Positions 20,674-32,821 of a DNA stretch of 64,000 nucleotides are shown here, piece after piece. The number at the start of each line of letters is the position of its first letter. The stretch's first letter is position 1. Below the pieces are notes generated by a model. The model worked only from the letters and a program-made list of their open reading frames with translations, had not been told where the DNA came from and did no database searches. This DNA comes from Dictyophora rubrovolvata (Eukaryota > Basidiomycota > Agaricomycetes > Phallales > Phallaceae): positions 1,488,001-1,552,000 of the forward strand of contig CP114118.1 of assembly GCA_029959195.1 (NCBI GenBank), in the 5' to 3' direction. Position numbers and translations under genes: made by a program.

Positions 20674-23600
20674 ATGGCTGGTTCAACACCCCGTATGAAG
20701 ATTGCAGTGTTGACGTCAGGTGGAGATAGCGCAGGAATGAATGCCGTTGTTCGTGCTGTTGTCCGGACCGGAATCTTAAAGTTCGTTCTTCCCGATTCTC
20801 GCTGACAATCCTCTTCTTTATCGCATTCATTCATTATATTAACAGGGGATGTGATACTTATATTGTGCGTGAAGGTTATGAAGGATTAGTGCGTGGTAAC
20901 GTCGATGCTTTGGACAAAAGTCTGCCCTCCAAACCCGAAGTACAGCTGGATTCTCCAGTCGCGATACCAGAGGTTATTGAGAACCTCCGCTATGGCTATG
21001 GTTCTCTCCTCAAGAACGGAGAAGGGGACACGGATAACACAATCAGCGAAAGACAGGATGGGATTTCAAGGACTCTCAAAGGGAAATATATTGTCCGTGT
21101 GGGCTGGGATGATGTGCGATCTTGGTTGAGCGAGGTAGATTTATGCAAATATATCCATTCCCCCCCTTTTTTTGAATCATAATTCTCTAAGGGCGGAACG
21201 CTGATAGGCACCGCTCGTTCTAAGAGTTTTAGGACACACGAAGGACGCCTTGCTGCCGCCCGCAATCTTGTTCTGGAAGGAATAAATGCCCTTGTCGTTT
21301 GTGGAGGCGACGGTTCATTGACTGGAGCAGATGTTTTCCGTCAGGAATGGCCAGAATTGATATCCAAGCTACAAGAAAACGGTTTCGGTGTTTTTCTTTC
21401 AAAAAGAAGTCGATAGGCTGATTATTTTTTTTCAATTCCAGGCTCCATAACTTCGGAACAGGCCCACGCGTACACTCATTTGAGGATCGTTGGTTTGGTT
21501 GGGTCCATAGACAATGATATGGCTTTGACTGACCTGACTATCGGTGCTCCGACTGCTTTGCATCGTATATGCGAAGCTATAGACAATATTAACTCTACTG
21601 CTATTTCTCACTCTCGAGCCTTTGTCTTGGAAGTTATGGGACGTCACTGTGGATGGCTCGCATTGCTTGCAGCGGTCAGGTGAATTGAGAATTCTGGTCT
21701 ATCCGTTGTTCTAACGCCTTGAGTTCAGTGGAGGGGCAGATTATTTGTTCATACCCGAAAGACCTCCGTCAGATCCTTGGGAAGATGATATGTGTCGGGT
21801 AATCCAACAAGTGAGCATGTGATATTTAACGCACATCGAAATTATATTCACATTCGGTCCAATAGCATCGTACAGTAGGCAAACGCAAGACGGTAGTTAT
21901 TGTCGCAGAGGGCGCGCATGATGCATCGTTGAAACCAATCAGGGCCGAGCAAGTCAGGACCATATTATCAGAGCGTCTTGGCCTCGATTCAAGAGTGACG
22001 ACTCTAGGGCATACACAACGAGGTGGGAGTCCGGTCGCTTGGGATCGCATTCTGGTAAGACAAACAACTCTTTTTATCTCTTCCGTATTGATCATATCTA
22101 TCATCAGCCTACATTGCAAGGCGTGGAAGCCGTCAGTGCTCTATTAGAGTCAACTCCAGACAAACCATCTTATATGATTGGTATTCGTGAAAATAAAATA
22201 ATACGAGTGCCTCTTGTTGAAGCTGTACAAATGGTGAGCAATGGTCAGGTTCTCTCTTCTATTAAATCGTCGTTTACGCTAGCAGACTCGAGCAGTGGCT
22301 GAAGCCATAAATCACAAGGATTTTGGAAAGGCAATGTCCTTGCGAGACCCCGAATTCATTGAAACTTTGAGCGCTTTTAGAGCTGTCTCCTTACTAGACG
22401 ACAGTTTCAAGCTACCAGCGGAGAAAGTATGAGATGACACAGTCTATTTCACGTCTGGAAACTGAATTGTTTTTTTTTTCACTCCAGAGATTACGTATTG
22501 CTATCATGCAGTAAGCGTCTTCACCTTCATATATATTCACAAATTATGAACACACCTATTAGTGTAGGAGCACCTGCAGGGGGCATGAATGCTGCAACTC
22601 GAGCCGCAGCAAGGTATTGCATAGGTCGAGGTCATATCCCATTGGCTATATATAACGGATTTCGAGGCCTTCTAGACGATAAAATTGACATGCTATCTTG
22701 GCTTCGCGTTGATTCATGGATGTCCCGGGGGGGCTCGGAATTGGGCACTAATCGCGCCCAGCCCGGTCAAACAGATATTGATCTGGGTGCTGTGGCCGCG
22801 CAATTTCAAAAGCATCGTTTCGACGCTTTATTCTTGATAGGAGGCTTTGAAGCTTTTACATCTTTGAAGAGCCTGGAAGAAGCCCGGGTGTATTATCCGG
22901 CGTTTCATATTGCAATGATCCACTTACCCGCCACCATTTCTAATAACGTACCGCTGACAGAGTTCAGTCTTGGTTGTGATACAAGTCTAAACGCATTAGT
23001 CCATGCTTGCGACGCCATAAAGCAGAGTGCGTCCGCTAGCAGAAATCGTGTCTTCGTCGTCGAAACACAAGGTGGCAATTGTGGATACATCGCAACTATG
23101 GGAGCATTAGCAGTATGTTTATATCTATAATTGCTTACCGTTTCTGAAATCCATCTCTTCCGTTAATTCCAGGCTGGTGCTGTTTTGGTCTACACACCTG
23201 AAGATGGCATAGATCTGGATATCTTGCGAACTGATGTGGCATTTTTAAAAACTAGATTCTCTATAGACATTAAAGGTGAAGCGGAAGGTCGACTAGTAAT
23301 TCGGTCAGTGTTCGCACGCCTCCTTTATATGCATCCGCGCTCATTGACTCAGTAACGAGCGTTCCTCGAAGATCTATACTACTGAAGTCGTCTCAGAGAT
23401 TTTCAAAGAGGAGGGCGGTTCATTGTTTGACTCCAGATACGCATCTCTCGGACATACCTTGCAAGGGGGTATTCCATCACCAATAGACCGTTCTCAGGCT
23501 GTTCGTCTTTCCATGAAATGCATGGCTTTCATTGAACTACAAGCTGCCAAACTTGCTAAACAGCCAGAAAAGAAAAGACGCGCAGCTGCGGACTCTGCCG

Positions 23601-23764
23601 CTGTTATCACAATACAAGGCTCTTCAATAGGTTTCACACCTGTTCGTGAATTACTGCAGCACGCAGATTTAAAGAATCGAAGAGGCATTAGTCCATGGTG
23701 GAGCGGGATGAAGGATTTAGTAGAAGAATTTGGCGGGCGCACCGCGCTCATCCCATTTTCGTAA
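20674..23764 (+). CDS. PFK1: ATP-dependent 6-phosphofructokinase
   Basis: This enzyme makes fructose 1,6-bisphosphate, the committed step of glycolysis. The protein of about 790 residues has the eukaryotic tandem layout, a catalytic N-half and a regulatory C-half, with no long extra N-terminal domain like that of budding yeast. The N-half has [20 protein letters not shown] (ATP binding), [16 protein letters not shown], the catalytic [30 protein letters not shown] (substrate MGR) and [19 protein letters not shown]. The C-half repeats the fold: [72 protein letters not shown] and [19 protein letters not shown]. Degenerate catalytic residues in the C-half (ATISNN in place of SIDND) are normal for the allosteric half. 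The stop is 65 bp from the convergent MINDY gene. Confidence 0.95.
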
Positions 23765-23828
23765 ACAATGACTTTCGAGAGCAATCTCTATGATTTAGCA
23801 ATAGATATGTCTGCAAATTAGAGTGTTT

Positions 23829-25375
23829 TCACATAGTAATACATGTTTTCTTGTCTTTTGATGATGTAATTGGTGCAATTTCAGCGGTCGATGGTTGATC
23901 CGGGGGATTCTGTTGCTGCGCTGGAGCTTGCGATTGCCTCTGTTGGAATTCCCATTCTTGCGCTCGATAATGCTCTTCCTCTTGGAGTTGACGAGCTAGT
24001 GCTTCACTAAATAGAGGATGAGAACAGTGCATTTAAGACTATAATGCTCAAATCTACTCAGCATTCATCGTCTCCATCTCGTAATCTTGTCTAACTGCTT
24101 CAGCAGTTCGACCAGCAAAGTCGCCACCAACGGGACTAGCTCGTACAAAATCAGAGTCTACAAAGGTCGAGGCACCGCCTTCTACGTCACCCAAGAGCTC
24201 CCATACCTTTAAAACAGATTAGATTTCAAGAATCTTGGGGGAAAAGGAAGATCGAGTTTTGTGAGCTCACCACGGAAGGCTCCTGTGCAAAGATCTGATC
24301 GGTGACCAGCGCAAATAAACCCGGACGTTCTGCAAAGCGACTCTTGTACAAAACTGAGAGATGTGATGCGCGAAAGAGCGCAACTAAAGCTCCCGGTTCC
24401 AACGTGGCTGCAAGGTGAAATAAACTTGAAATGCAATGTATTTATGAACTGCGTGATCAAGCCTGAGTAATAAAAATGACATACCCGGTATACGTCAATT
24501 GACTACTCGTCTTTGCTAAGAAATCACGGATAGCCAAGGCTAAGGAAAACAAGTTCAATGCAGAACGAGAATTCCGACAAGGAAGATAACCACCATCTTC
24601 AACCTTCTGTTTGTCTTCTTCTTTCCATTCCAATCCTACGCTGGAAATTGTCCTTTCATAATCATCCCCGGAATGGACAAGCTGTCCGTTTGTCAAGTGA
24701 TCTGCGAAAACGAGGAGGTTCACAGCAGAATCGTAGTCGTTATAGCGCGAGAGTACGCCATGTTCGGAGGCAGTCGGATCTACCAACCAACCATGGTAGA
24801 GTTCTATGCCAGCCAACTGAAATAATTTGAGCTCCCCCCCCTCCCCGGCAGGCCGGAATCCTTTGGCATCTGTGAACAAAGGATTCAAATCCATACCACC
24901 TTGAACGTGTATGAGACAACAGGGCAACGCAAGGAAATACATGACACAAGCATACTGCGAGTAAATGGGAGGATTGATAGAGCTGAAGAGGGATCCACAA
25001 CCGTTGAATTGGCGAGTAGATATTCGGCCACCAGGTTGGACAAGTATTCATAAGAGACTGTCGTGCGCTCATACGGCTCAATATGAATGTGATCTCTAAG
25101 TATAAGTATGTTGCCTATTGTGCAATTTGAGTTTGAGTGTAAGGTTTATTGATAGTTGGTAACTTTACATATAGCGATGAAGGAGCACGGTCCTGGTAAA
25201 GCACGTTTCAACAATTGTAATAGCTAGCTTGAAATGAATCACCGTTAAAATTCTGTGTAATGATTTTGACGTTTCTTTCTGGAATGCGAGTGTCCCGTTC
25301 CCATTGTATTTCCTTCAGATACCAGATATCTTCCAAGCCCGCTATTTCTTCCACTCCAAAGTTTGGGATGGTCAT
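23829..25375 (-). CDS. MINDY-family K48-specific deubiquitinase
   Basis: MINDY (FAM63; yeast Miy1) enzymes trim long K48-linked ubiquitin chains. The ATG at 25375 gives MTIPNFGVEEIAGLEDIWYL, then KEIQWERDTRIPERNVKIIT. Two introns later the frame reads QNFNGPCSFIAICNILILRD. This matches the family's catalytic motif (Q and the nucleophilic Cys of NGPC). The second catalytic region is ELYHGWLVDP. Further on come LALFRASHLSVLYKSRF-like sequence and LFALVTDQ. The C-terminal region has EALARQLQEEEHYRAQEWEF, a good match to a MIU ubiquitin-binding helix, then a Gln/Pro-rich linker. It ends in KKTCITM, a CaaX box suggesting prenylation and membrane tethering. The family and active site are clear. The prenylation call is by motif only. 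About seven introns are present. Confidence 0.88.
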
Positions 25376-25516
25376 GAATGGGACCGGAAAGTCCCGATAG
25401 CCGAATATAGAAGCTCTATTACGTCATGTGATGATGTATGTACATTTATGTATCTTCCACAAAACCTTTTCCAAGCAGTCCGAATAGCAATCTATCTCCC
25501 TCGACTTACTTGAAAT

Positions 25517-26631
25517 TCATAAAATAAAAACGATAGAAATCAATCCAATTGACGTAAGAATTGTCTGCAATCTACTGTCACTGAACTTGTACGACTCGGA
25601 GGCGTTATGCTTTTTCGTCGTAGTAGTAGCTTTAGGGGATGACGGTTGAACAGGGGAAGCTGTGGGTTGTGGGTTGCCATTGAAAGTACTAGATATGTTG
25701 TCATTGTAACAAAGCACTTTTAAAACCCAGATCACTTACTACGACACTTACGTTTTAGCTATTACAGGAACACTGATGGGCTGTGCTGAAGAACCAGGAG
25801 TTGCGCCATTAGCCGTTGACCCCACAGGTTCACCCGAGTTAGTGTCGGCTACCGTAGTTGGTACAGACCCGGACTCTTCGCTGCTGCTCGAAGTTTGGTC
25901 ACAGCTAATGGGCGTTTTGAAGCAATTGCCAATATGTCATTCATCGAACACACCTAGCTTGTGGACCTGCCAGCACGGTAACCTTATCAGAAAAGGCCTG
26001 GATACCCTCTCCATCTCTAAGGGTAATAGTGCTAAGCAAAGTCAGTCAATTAGCTTGGGTTAGAAATGAAATGATGGACAATATAGTTCCAGCCGGAAGG
26101 TTCGCCAGCCAAGTATACGTATTACCATTTTGCGGAGGGAATTGTATCATCTTGAGTTCCATAAGCTGACTTATACGGTATTTGATATGAAGACTATGAC
26201 GTACTGGAGCTGCTGCTACTTGACCCGCTTTGCGTAAGGGATAGATGCCTTAGCTGGTTTCGCCAAAGTCAGCGTAGAGAAGAAGTTTACCGGGAACAAA
26301 GGAAAGATAATAAGGAGGGGAACCGCCGGTCCATGCACTGTATGATTGTATAGAAGTGTTCAGAAACAGAACCTAAAACGAGCTTACAGCTGAATGGGTT
26401 CTGTGTTCCAAGCATATATGCGCGTAAATCGACTCTTGTTCGACTCGGAGTAAAAACTTACCGCAACCAACAACACTCGCTCTGGGAGTCAGGTATTGGA
26501 TATTAATGTAGTAGGTATCCAGAATTTTACGGCAAGACGACTCACGGTGTGTTCACTTGGAGGGTCTGACAGAGGACAACGGGAACACCACCAAAAAACA
26601 ACACGGCGGCCAGTGCGACAGGGAAATACAT
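25517..26631 (-). CDS. Secreted Ser/Thr-rich surface protein, probably GPI-anchored
   Basis: The ATG at 26631 opens a clear signal peptide (MYFPVALAAVLFFGGVPVVL then CQT). Joined small exons give TLQVNTPASVVGCEPIQLAW, TGGSPPYYLSFVPG, AGQVAAAPLMELKMIQFPPQ and NGNTYTWLANLPAGTILS. This compact beta-sandwich-like domain is common in basidiomycete cell-surface proteins and resembles Kre9/Knh1-type Ser-Thr-rich membrane proteins. A TLRDGEGIQAFSDKVTVLA block and a short Cys-containing segment follow. A long Ser/Thr/Pro stretch (likely O-mannosylated) and a hydrophobic C-terminus (ILTSIGLISIVFIL) then fit GPI attachment. A cell wall or plasma membrane role is inferred. The gene is unusual for very short exons of about 20 and 13 nt near 26462-26481 and 26390-26402. 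No enzyme motif is seen. Confidence 0.75.
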
Positions 26632-26802
26632 GGCTTAATGTGTTTACGGAAATGTGGCTATGAAAAGGGGGGTGGAAGAAGGGGAGCAGAGGACGCCGTC
26701 TTTTTATACTGAAAATTTCGGGTGGATTAAGAAGGGCTTTAAAAGTCGGTATAGAAACTTCAATTCCTATCATATTGTAATCAATTGTCTGCGGTTAATG
26801 TC

Positions 26803-26888
26803 CTCTGGGTAGCTCAGTTGGAAGAGCGTCAGACTGTAATGGTTACCCCTTCATCTGAATGTCACTGGTTCGATCCCGGTCCCGGAGA
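26803..26888 (+). tRNA. tRNA-Tyr (anticodon GTA) with a 13-nt intron
   Basis: The sequence folds into a full cloverleaf. The acceptor arms CTCTGGG and CCCGGAG pair with one G-U, with discriminator A at 26888. The D arm is GCTC...GAGC, the anticodon stem TCAGA/TCTGA, and the T arm ACTGG-TTCGATC-CCGGT. The anticodon GTA is at 26836-26838. The intron, 26840-26852, starts one base after the anticodon, the usual eukaryotic place, and tRNA-Tyr commonly carries one. A-box (TAGCTCAGTTGG) and B-box (GGTTCGATCCC) are intact. The total of 86 nt is 73 plus 13. Confidence 0.97.
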
Positions 26889-26893
26889 TTTCA

Positions 26894-26897
26894 TTTT
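26894..26897 (+). terminator. RNA polymerase III terminator (T4)
   Basis: The first run of four T after the tRNA-Tyr, 5 bp past the discriminator base. Four T is short, so some read-through is possible. Confidence 0.6.
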
Positions 26898-27025
26898 CCG
26901 TGATGAATCTACTTTAAATGCAAAGCACGTTGGTATCGTGTTTCTTCTTTTTCGAGGTATGCATAAGATGGATTGGGTATGAAATTTATTCAGTAGGCCC
27001 AAGCCTGACTACTCGAAGCATCGGT

Positions 27026-29686
27026 TTACAATCCTATCCAACTACTTCTCCCATTCGGATTATGCAGAGACGTCTGTCCTATTTTTACCGGTGTTATTTC
27101 ACCAGTATCTTCCGGGGTGCCAGAGGCTTGTGAAATGATCGGCAGAAAGCTTTCTGCCAGCCATTCGTACCAAACTTTCTTACCGTCAGTCTGACGCCAA
27201 ATCGAAACATGCAACTCCGAATTCGAGGGCAAGTACAAGGGCTCCTGAAACATTTATGAGCAGTGAGCCGTGGTTCGACGTAGGAGAGAGATACCATTTA
27301 CCTTCAATGGGAAAAAAAGGGGGAACCAGCTTAACATATTTGGTGACTTTGAATCCTTCGTATCGGGATGTATACTTAAACTGATGTCACCGTACAGAAC
27401 CGTTTCAAAATATCCACCAAACCCATGGAGAGTGACGGCGTGCGGAATATAAAAGTTCAGAACAGCAGAGCGAATATTATGATTGTTTGAATGGGGAAGT
27501 CCTATTCTCATATACATATGATGAGTGAATGATGCTCCCAAGTAAGTGCATACCTTGGGGGTTAAGTGGGATGTTGCTATTCGGATGTTCGAAGGACCAG
27601 CAGCTTTGAACACGACCATTGCATATCTTCCGAGGCCCTTTATCGTCATTACTCAAGATACTCACAGCGTTAAACAATACAACATAAGGAGTTTCGGCAG
27701 ACTTTTCATCCTTGGTATTGATATGAGTATCACAAAACAGTTTTGACGATGCGAGTGGCGTCAAGTAGGCAGTATATTGCGAGGGTATAGAAACGCCATC
27801 CGCTATCGGTAACTAGATCAATTATCGCAGCCCGATATAACGATTCGAACAAGCTTACGTTTCAGTAGTCGCATGGCACCGTCAAGACATTCCGGACTGA
27901 GCTCGTTGTCTCCAAACGAGCCTAATAATTCGGAAACCAGTATATCAATTTCCTCCGGGAGTCCAATCGATCGCATATCACCGAAAACAAGCTCAACCTC
28001 CCCGTTCCATTGGTCTCGATTCCTCTCTTGTAACCTACAAATGCATTAGAAATATAGCTGCGTAATCTTTATACATACATACGTTACAAAAGCATTAGGA
28101 TTTTTCTCAACTGCATAGAGTCTGACTTTGTCGGGAGTCCTCTGTTTCACATTAAAACATCGTGCCAGTATTCCTCCGCGACCGGCGCCGACAACACAAA
28201 TCGCGCTATTAAAGGACCTGTTCAAAAGAGATTGAATACCAAGATGTTGCATAGTACACACACACGGCCTTGAGCAGTAAGTTTGTCGCTGACAGCGCAC
28301 TCCACAGCCTGTTCAGATGAGTCATCGTTTTTGAACAACGTCCCAATAAACCAACCTTTTCGTATTGAGAATATTTGACAGGATCTCTTTCAAATGTTTC
28401 ATAGGTAACACTTGGAAGATTATCCATTAACGGCTAAAAATCAAAAGTTATTAGTGCGCAATTTCGAGTTAAGACCATCGTACTTGTAAGGGAGCTTGCA
28501 GATAGTCTTGGTAGCCACGAGCAAAATGTTCCAGAGTGCCCTCTGTCTTTTCGGCTTCTAACTTAGGGCTCGTCCTTTCTAAATGCCTGATGTATTGCAA
28601 ATAGGCAGCATCTCCGCCTTGTTCATGAAGATTTTCATCTATATCAGCTAGAATAATCGTAGGGCGTTGCTGTTCTTATGATTAAGATACGGTGTAGAGA
28701 TCATATATACAAAGCTTACGGCAATGATTTCACGTATGAAGTTCTGTGCCAGTTTGGGCAGGACAGGGAATCCATTTGGATTGGATATAAAACAACGGGC
28801 AGAGATGATCAAATACCGGACAGGCTCGGATATCCACCTAGACATCAATGGTAAACACAATGCTTCGGGTGAATCGAAGTGTAATGCTTTATTAAAAAAA
28901 AAAAACTTCGTGAGTGGTCGTCAAACAGCTCAATTACACATACTTAATGAGAGACGTGTGTTGTAGTCGCAAGTCGACCTGATGGTATTCCACATTTCCC
29001 ATGCACTGATAACACCTATGTTCGTCGAAAAAAATTCAATGAGGAATTCTGGGTGAGAGAATAACGCGCTCACTGTCTGATAGCAGGATGCGAACTGACA
29101 AATACATATTGGAACCGCTTATGCCAGTTGTTAAGGCGGCATTCACGGAACGTGCGTAACAGCCAGCAAAGATAGAATTTTGTGGAGCTGGAAGAATCAT
29201 AGTTTGAAGCCCAAGGTATGCAGCGTAAGTAGTTTCATGCATAAATGCCTGGCTCATCATCGGCTTTAGGCGAAGAATATATGAACCGGGAACAAACTGA
29301 CAATCTCCGAGTAGTGACGAACTTGAGCATCAGGTGAATCAAGTTCTATCCAGCTTGAAGTAACACCAATAGTACTTTCACCTTCATCTGAAAGCTGGGT
29401 TTGGTCGACTAGGGACAAAAAACATTCTTGGGGAGATACACACACCTAATCGTGTTATATTTACTTCGTCCAATCGAAAGGAGAAATTCGTCTCTTGCAA
29501 CAAATTTTCCTTATCGGCACTATGTTTCCAGCGTTCATGCCATGACGAAGTTGTAAGCGGGAGACAGACAAAATTGAAGGCTTTAGTATGAGCATCGGTT
29601 ATGAGCTGCAGGACAGACGTTTTCAGCTGAGACAGCTGACGTGGGGAATAAAACAGAGCCGCTGGAGTCTTATAATCATATTGCAT
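27026..29686 (-). CDS. PRMT5: Type II protein arginine methyltransferase PRMT5/Skb1
   Basis: PRMT5 makes symmetric dimethylarginine on Sm proteins, histones and other targets. The N-terminal TIM-barrel region starts [20 protein letters not shown] and includes [19 protein letters not shown]. The Rossmann methyltransferase part has the SAM-binding [14 protein letters not shown] and [16 protein letters not shown]. The double-E loop [18 protein letters not shown] contains both catalytic glutamates, in a PRMT5-specific context. The C-terminal beta-barrel ends [14 protein letters not shown], close to the usual PRMT5 end. About ten introns are present. The neighbour is a cation exchanger gene, so no operon-like link exists. 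pICln, the adaptor that brings Sm proteins to PRMT5, is encoded at 55 kb of this window. Confidence 0.95.
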
Positions 29687-29827
29687 GATCGTCCCAAGTT
29701 TACGCTGCTAAAGCTGTAACCAGTGGGTGGGCTTGAGGCAGACACGCCTCAAACTCGTCTGATTACTTAAGCTACACTTCAATCGACTAAAAAAGCCTTG
29801 TACAAGTCTTGTGCGCGGTGAAAAAAA

Positions 29828-32312
29828 TTACGGGGAAGAGTTCTGACTATACTTTATCTCTACAAATATATCGATGGCCATCATTGCAATGTAGGAAATA
29901 ATGAGAAAGACGCCCCAGGACCTGGTCAAGAAATATCCGTTCCGCGGCACAAAAATTAAAGTGGATACCAGTATTGTAAGAAGACCGATAACGGTGATTA
30001 AGAGAGTCGTTGAGAAATGTAGATTATAATCATGGCCAGTTTCCTGAATGATCAATGAACCAGACACGCCGATTCCAAGGAGGATATTCAGCATGGGCCC
30101 ACCAAAGCATGCAGAGAACCCCATGATTGGAGCGAAAGCAGCGACGCTAGTATTTGCAACTAGGTCCGCCAGCGAGTTTCCAATCGCAAAAATAGTCAGA
30201 CCTATGATTGCGTCAGACAACCCGAATATTAAGCCGAAAGCCTAGCCAATTATCAATGAAACTACCACTAGACACAAGTTATCACTTACCTTTAGAACAC
30301 TTACAACCTCGTCAGCAATAACCATTATCCAAACAACTGCAATAAGGAATCCCATCAAACACCTTCCAAGTCTGACCGGGGGCGAACTCGTTTTATTCGA
30401 AAATATTAGTGAGAGAATTCCGAGCACTAGCCCTACGATGACTGTGGCTAAGGTATACCACACTGCGTGATTTTTGAAGCCTATACAAAGTAGTACATTA
30501 TGCTAGGAATCATAGTACGTTTCCCAGGTGAAGCTTACCTAACAATGAAACAGCACAGAAAGGAGGCCCCAGGATGCATTGAACAGTAACCAACCCTCTG
30601 TTGGACTGATAATCTTTTTGACCAAAATTTTGTGCCTCCAACATCTCGTTTTCTGGCTCGTCTATCAGCTGGCCTTCGGGAACACTAACGACTGGATAAT
30701 TATTGGACGTGGGATTATGGAACGAAGGGACAACGGGTAATGTAAGTGTCAGTGCCACAACGCCAGGCGTCGCAAGAATAGCCACAGCCAAGCTGAAGAA
30801 AGACTTTTCGGAGAAGTCACGCAAGTGAGGGAATAAAATACGGCAAATGGAATATAAGATGTTTAAAAATGTCTGCCTGGACCCTGGAGATACGTAACTT
30901 TGTGGGGCGACCGCAGACGAGCCGTTGGTCAAACTATGACTACCCTCAGGAGCCATTTGATTAAGTGTCCTTTGAACGCTCAACCCATCCTCCACAAAAT
31001 TACTTTCGTTTTCAAAGACAGAAGTAAGTGGCGTCCGCGACAATGAAAAGCGTGATCTAACTGAAGGGGTTCGGTAATGTCGAGAGGTCAGCGAACTAAT
31101 CGAGTTGTCTAGCGGGGACAGTCCCGAAAAGTTAGCTTGGTGTTGTAGCGACGAAACTATATCGCGAAATTCTAGAGCTGTCAAAAGGGAGAAGTGAGGA
31201 AGGGAAGGTGTGGTGGTGGACTCGGACGTAGTGTTCATAGATGGCAATCGCGGGGGAGAGCGAGATTGTGAACGTCTTTGAATTGGATACAAGACTCGAG
31301 GAGGGTTAGGAGTTGATATAGCTCGAGACCTTGAGGGTCTTACGTCTAAATTTATGGTAGGTGAGACTGCTAGGTTCTGCGTAAGTTTACAAGACTCCTG
31401 ATAGAGAGAGGTACCGCACCTTCATCTTCGTCTTGATAAGGTTCAAGAAAAAGAGAATGATTATCAGAAATGAATTCTTCCCGAACAACAGCTTCAGATA
31501 GTCTTCTCCTTTCTCTCATCTTCTCCCACCAGGTTCCAGTGATAACCAGGCATACATATAAGCCATATAAACCAACCAGAAAATTTACTTCCCATTGCCG
31601 TAAAATACCATCATGTAAGATCCACAAAATTACCCCAGTTGCGAGGGTGAAGAAGCCCACATCCCGCAAAAAAGGACGGGGATGAACATAAAAAGGCTTG
31701 ATGATACACATTGAGCCTACGACAACAGACACAATAAACGATGCTGCACCAAGCAATTCTCCAACAGCAAGACTACCAGAATTGGCTTTCATAGCGGAAA
31801 AGGTAGCAAAAAGATCAGGACTGCCATTCCCAATGGCTAAGAGGGTAACTCCAGTTACACTGTCATCCAGCCCGAGGACATAAGCAATGGTTGAGAGATT
31901 TGGACACAAGAAGTCCGAAGCACATATACCGAGCGTAGAAAAAAGTAGCGACATCCATAACAACAAGCCAAGGAGAATAAGAGGTCTCAAAGTTTCCACC
32001 GCGCAAAAGTAATGCTGTAGGTGTGTCAAGGAGAGAAATGTCGTTGTTTCTGGGCAATGTTCTTGGACGTGGCTACATTGAGCTTCAATCGGATATGTTA
32101 ATGGAAAGCACTGATCAAAAACTCATGAAGTAACATATATACCAATTTAACAGTAAATAACCTACACCTTCTCCGTCTAAATCTGAACTTCGACTTAATA
32201 ATCTTTGGATAGCTGATGGAATGGGTGATGATGTTAGGAGCCATCCATGTACCATTAGAACTTGCAGAAGAATCAGCAATATCATGATTTGCGAGGGTTT
32301 CCATGAAAGCAT
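29828..32312 (-). CDS. Cation/calcium exchanger, NCLX/CCX type
   Basis: This is a membrane antiporter of the Ca2+/cation superfamily. A signal-like first exon, MLSWKPSQIMILLILLQVLM at 32312, leads into a Cys-rich lumenal stretch with QCSHVQEHCPETTTF, the NCLX-type N-terminus. The first exchanger repeat carries the alpha-1 motif DSVTGVTLLAIGNGSPDLFA. A long Ser-rich cytoplasmic loop follows (about 250 residues, near 31300-30700 bp). The second repeat carries the alpha-2 motif DAIIGLTIFAIGNSLADLVA and MGFSACFGGPMLNILLGIG. Both alpha repeats are complete. The best-known fungal relative is the yeast YDL206W type, placed in internal membranes; the location here is inferred. Upstream in-frame sequence to 32492 exists, but the hydrophobic signal at 32312 argues for the later ATG. 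Confidence 0.88.
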
Positions 32313-32821
32313 GGCAAAGAGCGGGTGACCACCCCGACCAGTGGTTTTGTTGGTATGTAGAATAGAAAGTGAGTTTACATAAGAAAATGCTTGGCTGTCG
32401 CTTGGTGCGTTAAGCATCCCGAACTTGTCCCGAACCATACCCTTTTGATCGATGTGTGGTTTATTCGAAAATTTAAGAACAAATGGTTTCAAAAGGTGGT
32501 TTTAAATTTGGAAGCATCTGTGCTACACTATTACTCCTATGTAAATCGCCAATCATAAACCTTACATTGTTGAGAAGAATGGATATAACAAGATTAGCTC
32601 TAAGGCCAAGGTCTTATCTGCAAGCCTAAGCACGTTACATGTCATTTCCCAGTACGAGTGTTGCCGAAACATAGACCCAAAAAATGTCAAGATGGCTTAC
32701 GCATCCATGTGACAATATTGGAAAAAGCAGTGTCGGCAGGCTTAATGGGCTCAGATAAACCCAAAGCTGCCTCAAAATCCTCAATGCATCAAGTTCCTCT
32801 TGATTGTTCCTCTTAGTTATA
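32313..32821. other. Intergenic region upstream of the cation exchanger
   Basis: This 509-bp gap lies between two minus-strand genes. It holds the exchanger promoter and the 3' UTR of the 5-phosphatase. I see no RNA gene, repeat or convincing additional exon. Confidence 0.4.
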
